Translations under genes and position numbers: made by a program
Source: Candidatus Baldrarchaeota archaeon
Lineage (GTDB): Archaea > Asgardarchaeota > Baldrarchaeia > Baldrarchaeales > DXJG01
Assembly: GCA_030587435.1 (NCBI GenBank)
Contig: JAUQZC010000165.1
Coordinates: forward strand, 1 to 7,749
Length of the DNA: 7,749 bases
Direction: 5' to 3'
Notes under the pieces: generated by a model
The model's input: the letters and a program-made list of their open reading frames with translations, nothing else
Told to the model about the DNA's origin: nothing
Databases searched by the model: none
In this document: in pieces, positions 5,599 to 7,749 of the stretch
How the letters are laid out: the number at the start of each line of letters is the position of its first letter
Position numbering within the stretch: position 1 is the first letter of the stretch

Positions 5599-7277
5599 TA
5601 GATTATTATCATTTCCTTATATACTCCGTATACTTCGCGGAGCACGTCGCATATTTCTCCTAGGGTTGCGTATGCCTTTACTGCCTCAATTATTGTTGGC
5701 ATCAAATTTACGCCTTTCTCAGCTTCTACTCGCAGCTTCTCAAGTATCTCCTTAACCTTTTTGTTGTCTCTTTCTCTTCTAAGCTTTTGAAGTCTCGCAA
5801 TCTGTTCTTCTTCAACTTTAGGGTCTATCTTTAACAGTGGAACTTCCTCATGCTCTTCAGTTGTATACTCGTTTACCCCAACAATTATTCGTTTTTTAGT
5901 GTCAACTTCACGTTGATATTTATAGGCGCTGTTAGCTATTTCCTGCTGTAGCCAGCCCTTCTCTATGGCTTCTATTACTCCGCCCATATCCTCGATTTTA
6001 TGAATGTATTCCCAAGCTCGCTCCTCCATTTCATTGGTAAGCCACTCCACATAATAGGAGCCGCCAAGCGGGTCGATAACGTCGGCTACTCCACTTTCAT
6101 AAGCAATAATCTGCTGAGTTCTTAATGCTACGCGAACCGCCAACTCGGATGGAAGACAAAGCGCCTCGTCAAAAGAGTTTGTATGCAACGATTGAGTTCC
6201 GCCTAATACAGCCGCCAAAGCCTGAAGGGTAACGCGCACAATGTTGTTTAATGGTTGCTGGGCCGTAAGCGTACATCCGCTTGTTTGCACGTGCATACGC
6301 ATCCACATCGAACGTGGATTTTTCGCGCCAAAACGTTCCTTCATTATTTTCGCCCACATTCGGCGTGCAGCGCGGAACTTGGCGATTTCCTCGAAGAAGT
6401 TATTGTGGGAAGCGAAGAAGAAGGAGAGTCTAGGCGCAAAGTCGTCTACTTTTAAGCCTCTTTTCAGCATCTCTTCGACATAAGTTATTCCATCAGCAAG
6501 CGTGAAGGCTAATTCTTGCACAGCGTCTGCGCCAGCCTCGCGAATGTGATAGCCGCTAATACTTATAGGATTCCATTTAGGCATATACTTCGCGCAGAAC
6601 TCAATCACGTCACATACAAGCTTTACAGACGGCCTAGGCGGAAATATTACAAGTTTCTGGGCGATAAATTCCTTTAGCATGTCGTTTTGGACGGTTCCGC
6701 CAAGTTTTTCTCTTGGAACGCCTTGTTTGTCGCCGACAGCGATGTACATTGCCAAAATCATGGCTGTTGGCCCATTAATAGTCATTGAAGTCGTAACTTT
6801 GTCGAGGGGTATTCCATCAAGCAAAATCTCCATGTCTTTTAGAGAGGAAACTGCCACGCCGCATCTTCCAACTTCCCCTCTAGCCATTGGATGGTCAGAA
6901 TCATAACCCATTATCGTTGGATAATCAAAGGCTATGCTTAAGCCTGTTTCACCCTCCTTTAAGAGATATTTGAAACGCTGATTTGTTTGTTCGGCTGTTC
7001 CGAAACCTGAGATTTGACGCATAGTCCATATTCTTCCACGATACATAGTGGCGTGAATTCCACGCGTAAATGGATATTCGCCTGGGAAGCCTAAGTCTCT
7101 CATGTAATCCATATCTTTGATATCTTCCGGTGTGTAAACACGCTTAACTGGAATTCCAGAAATCGTATAGAATTCCTTTTGTCTTTCAGGTTTTGTCTCA
7201 ATCCATTTTGGAACGGTGGTTGATTCCCATCGTTTTCTTTCCTCATCTATTTTCTTAATTTCATTCTTGTCAAACAT
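5598..7277 (-). CDS. B12-dependent acyl-CoA mutase, large (catalytic) subunit; active site resembles 2-hydroxyisobutyryl-CoA mutase
   Basis: Catalytic TIM-barrel subunit of the methylmalonyl-CoA mutase superfamily, 559 aa from ATG 7277. Such enzymes use adenosylcobalamin to start a radical and exchange H with a carbonyl-CoA group on the neighbouring carbon. Seen: [20 protein letters not shown] at 75-94 (CoA phosphate contacts, Arg82), GLSIAFD at 112-118, [10 protein letters not shown] at 195-204 (Gln197), [10 protein letters not shown] at 241-250 (catalytic His244), the barrel core [32 protein letters not shown], and [14 protein letters not shown] near the end. Numbering from this start happens to coincide with the P. 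freudenreichii enzyme. Tyr89 is replaced by Ile89 and the carboxylate-binding Arg207 by Gln207, whereas true methylmalonyl-CoA mutases keep Tyr and Arg. Ile/Gln is the known 2-hydroxyisobutyryl-CoA mutase pair and Phe/Gln the isobutyryl-CoA pair. Methylmalonyl-CoA is thus an unlikely main substrate. Residue 116 is Ala, not the Asp of bacterial HcmA, so the exact substrate and stereochemistry stay open. ATG 7295 (six more residues) is an alternative start; GAGG nine bases before 7277 favours the shorter form. Confidence 0.95.
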   Translation of the reverse strand: MFDKNEIKKIDEERKRWESTTVPKWIETKPERQKEFYTISGIPVKRVYTPEDIKDMDYMRDLGFPGEYPFTRGIHATMYRGRIWTMRQISGFGTAEQTNQRFKYLLKEGETGLSIAFDYPTIMGYDSDHPMARGEVGRCGVAVSSLKDMEILLDGIPLDKVTTSMTINGPTAMILAMYIAVGDKQGVPREKLGGTVQNDMLKEFIAQKLVIFPPRPSVKLVCDVIEFCAKYMPKWNPISISGYHIREAGADAVQELAFTLADGITYVEEMLKRGLKVDDFAPRLSFFFASHNNFFEEIAKFRAARRMWAKIMKERFGAKNPRSMWMRMHVQTSGCTLTAQQPLNNIVRVTLQALAAVLGGTQSLHTNSFDEALCLPSELAVRVALRTQQIIAYESGVADVIDPLGGSYYVEWLTNEMEERAWEYIHKIEDMGGVIEAIEKGWLQQEIANSAYKYQREVDTKKRIIVGVNEYTTEEHEEVPLLKIDPKVEEEQIARLQKLRRERDNKKVKEILEKLRVEAEKGVNLMPTIIEAVKAYATLGEICDVLREVYGVYKEMIII

Positions 7278-7286
7278 GTTGATATT

Positions 7287-7290
7287 CCTC
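7287..7290 (-). promoter_or_regulatory. Shine-Dalgarno site deciding the mutase start
   Basis: GAGG on the minus strand lies 9 bases before ATG 7277. It falls inside the six extra codons that would be translated if ATG 7295 were used. The first residues from 7277, [10 protein letters not shown], also resemble usual N-termini of archaeal mutases. Confidence 0.45.
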
Positions 7291-7315
7291 TTCATCTATG
7301 AACTTCTTGCTTAAG

Positions 7316-7325
7316 TTAAAATAAG
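7316..7325 (-). promoter_or_regulatory. Possible TATA element of the B12 module
   Basis: CTTATTTTAA on the minus strand lies about 21 bases upstream of ATG 7295 and about 39 upstream of ATG 7277. Transcription from it would start near 7295, giving a short leader with the GAGG site before ATG 7277, or a leaderless message from 7295. A second AT-rich match (GCTTAAAC, 7342-7349) lies further up. The presence of a promoter here suggests the module can be expressed apart from the malic enzyme gene. I saw no cobalamin riboswitch in the 95-base gap. Confidence 0.35.
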
Positions 7326-7353
7326 AAATGAATCCTAAAAAGTTTAAGCATAA

Positions 7354-7370
7354 CCCCAAAAAAGGTGGAA
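7354..7370 (-). terminator. Possible oligo-T terminator after the malic enzyme gene
   Basis: Directly after the malic enzyme stop the minus strand reads CCACC, six T, then GGGG; a second T5 run follows at 7337-7341. Archaeal RNA polymerase can stop at T-runs without a hairpin, so this may partly end the upstream transcript. Read-through into the mutase genes remains possible. Confidence 0.3.
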
Positions 7371-7372
7371 GT

Positions 7373-7749
7373 TTAGGGTCCAGCCGACTTTAGGACTTCC
7401 TCCTCTGGTGGGGGCTGCTTTATCAAGCCTTCGCGCATTAATAATTGGGCGGATTCCCTTGCGTTCTTTATTATTGTTAGGGCTCTTTCCCAAAGCTCCT
7501 GTCTGCTAAGCTTGATTCTTGCCACTCCGTCTTGGATGGACTTTAGTGCGCATGCAACTGCCTCGCGTGGATAGAGTTCCCATTCATCCATTCTCGGAAT
7601 AATGTAGGTTTCGCTTAGGCCCTTCTCTTCGGCAACTTTCGCCAGTTCCTCAGCTGCGGCAATGCACATTTCATCAGTTATTGTTTTTGCCCTTACGTCT
7701 AATACGCCTCGGAAGATTCCTGGAAATCCAAGCGAATTGTTTATTTGAT
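7373..7749 (-). CDS. Malic enzyme (malate dehydrogenase, oxaloacetate-decarboxylating), C-terminal part; 5' end outside window
   Basis: Malic enzyme converts malate to pyruvate and CO2 with reduction of NAD or NADP in the cytoplasm. The frame is open from the window edge: before the first in-window ATG (7669) it continues as NNSLGFPGIFRGVLDVRAKT, a characteristic segment of the NAD(P)-binding domain of malic enzymes. Then come TDEMCIAAAEELA, a YIIPRMDEWELYPREAVACAL segment with family-typical spacing, and a helical C-terminus. About 124 codons are present, so roughly the last quarter to third of a protein of about 430 residues. The true start is upstream of the window. Cofactor preference cannot be read from this part. 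It lies on the same strand as the B12 module, 95 bases before the mutase start. A link through succinyl-CoA, malate and pyruvate would make sense for a methylmalonyl-CoA mutase but is less obvious given the mutase's altered active site. Confidence 0.9.
   Translation of the reverse strand, partial: QINNSLGFPGIFRGVLDVRAKTITDEMCIAAAEELAKVAEEKGLSETYIIPRMDEWELYPREAVACALKSIQDGVARIKLSRQELWERALTIIKNARESAQLLMREGLIKQPPPEEEVLKSAGP

Noticed and set aside
6169..6483. Overlapping short reading frames on both strands inside the mutase gene
   Set aside because: They fall within a strongly conserved mutase stretch, which is clearly the coding frame.
5598..7295. Plain call of methylmalonyl-CoA mutase for the large subunit
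   Set aside because: Overall similarity supports it, but Ile and Gln at the Tyr89 and Arg207 positions contradict dicarboxylyl-CoA binding, so only the superfamily is asserted.
7296..7372. Cobalamin riboswitch upstream of the B12 module
   Set aside because: The gap is too short, no B12-box-like sequence is visible, and such riboswitches are essentially bacterial.

Overview
The window looks like a piece of an uncultured archaeal chromosome. Three things point that way: the acyl-CoA mutase is split into separate large and small subunit genes, GTG and TTG starts are frequent, and the accessory genes are archaeal in type (a small winged-helix regulator of HTH_45 type, a NosD-like Asn-rich surface protein with a C-terminal membrane anchor, a TIGR04076-like fragment). 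TATA-like elements rather than -35/-10 boxes precede several genes. A Bathyarchaeia-like host is my best guess, but this is an inference from gene style and not a measured placement.

Right half (about 3677-7749, all minus strand): the 3' end of a malic enzyme gene, then after a 95-base gap a tight four-gene B12 module. It consists of the acyl-CoA mutase large subunit, the cobalamin-binding small subunit, a MeaB-type GTPase chaperone and a CobA/CobO-type cob(I)alamin adenosyltransferase. Spacings are 10 bases, 11 bases and an 8-base overlap. The logic is self-contained: the adenosyltransferase makes adenosylcobalamin, the GTPase gates its loading and protects the mutase, and the two subunits form the enzyme.

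By overall similarity the mutase would be labelled methylmalonyl-CoA mutase, but its active site does not fit that label. The position equivalent to Tyr89 of the Propionibacterium enzyme is Ile, and the position equivalent to Arg207, which binds the substrate carboxylate, is Gln. That Ile/Gln pair is the one known from 2-hydroxyisobutyryl-CoA mutase, and isobutyryl-CoA mutase has Phe/Gln. The substrate is therefore probably a non-dicarboxylic acyl-CoA. This is the most interesting result in the window.

Left half (1-3676) is mixed accessory DNA. At the left edge lies the 3' part of a TIGR04076-like gene, possibly frameshifted near its end, followed by an unrecognised 228-residue protein (both plus strand). 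Convergent to them is a two-gene minus-strand unit: a winged-helix-like protein with two C-terminal membrane helices, then a secreted, membrane-anchored beta-helix protein. Divergent from that unit is a small HTH_45-type regulator. The 176-base region between the divergent genes carries TATA-like elements and two perfect inverted repeats. A 15-bp inverted repeat with a 50-base loop separates the regulator from the convergent B12 module. I saw no tRNA, rRNA, CRISPR array, insertion sequence or recognisable riboswitch. No gap exceeds 300 bases.
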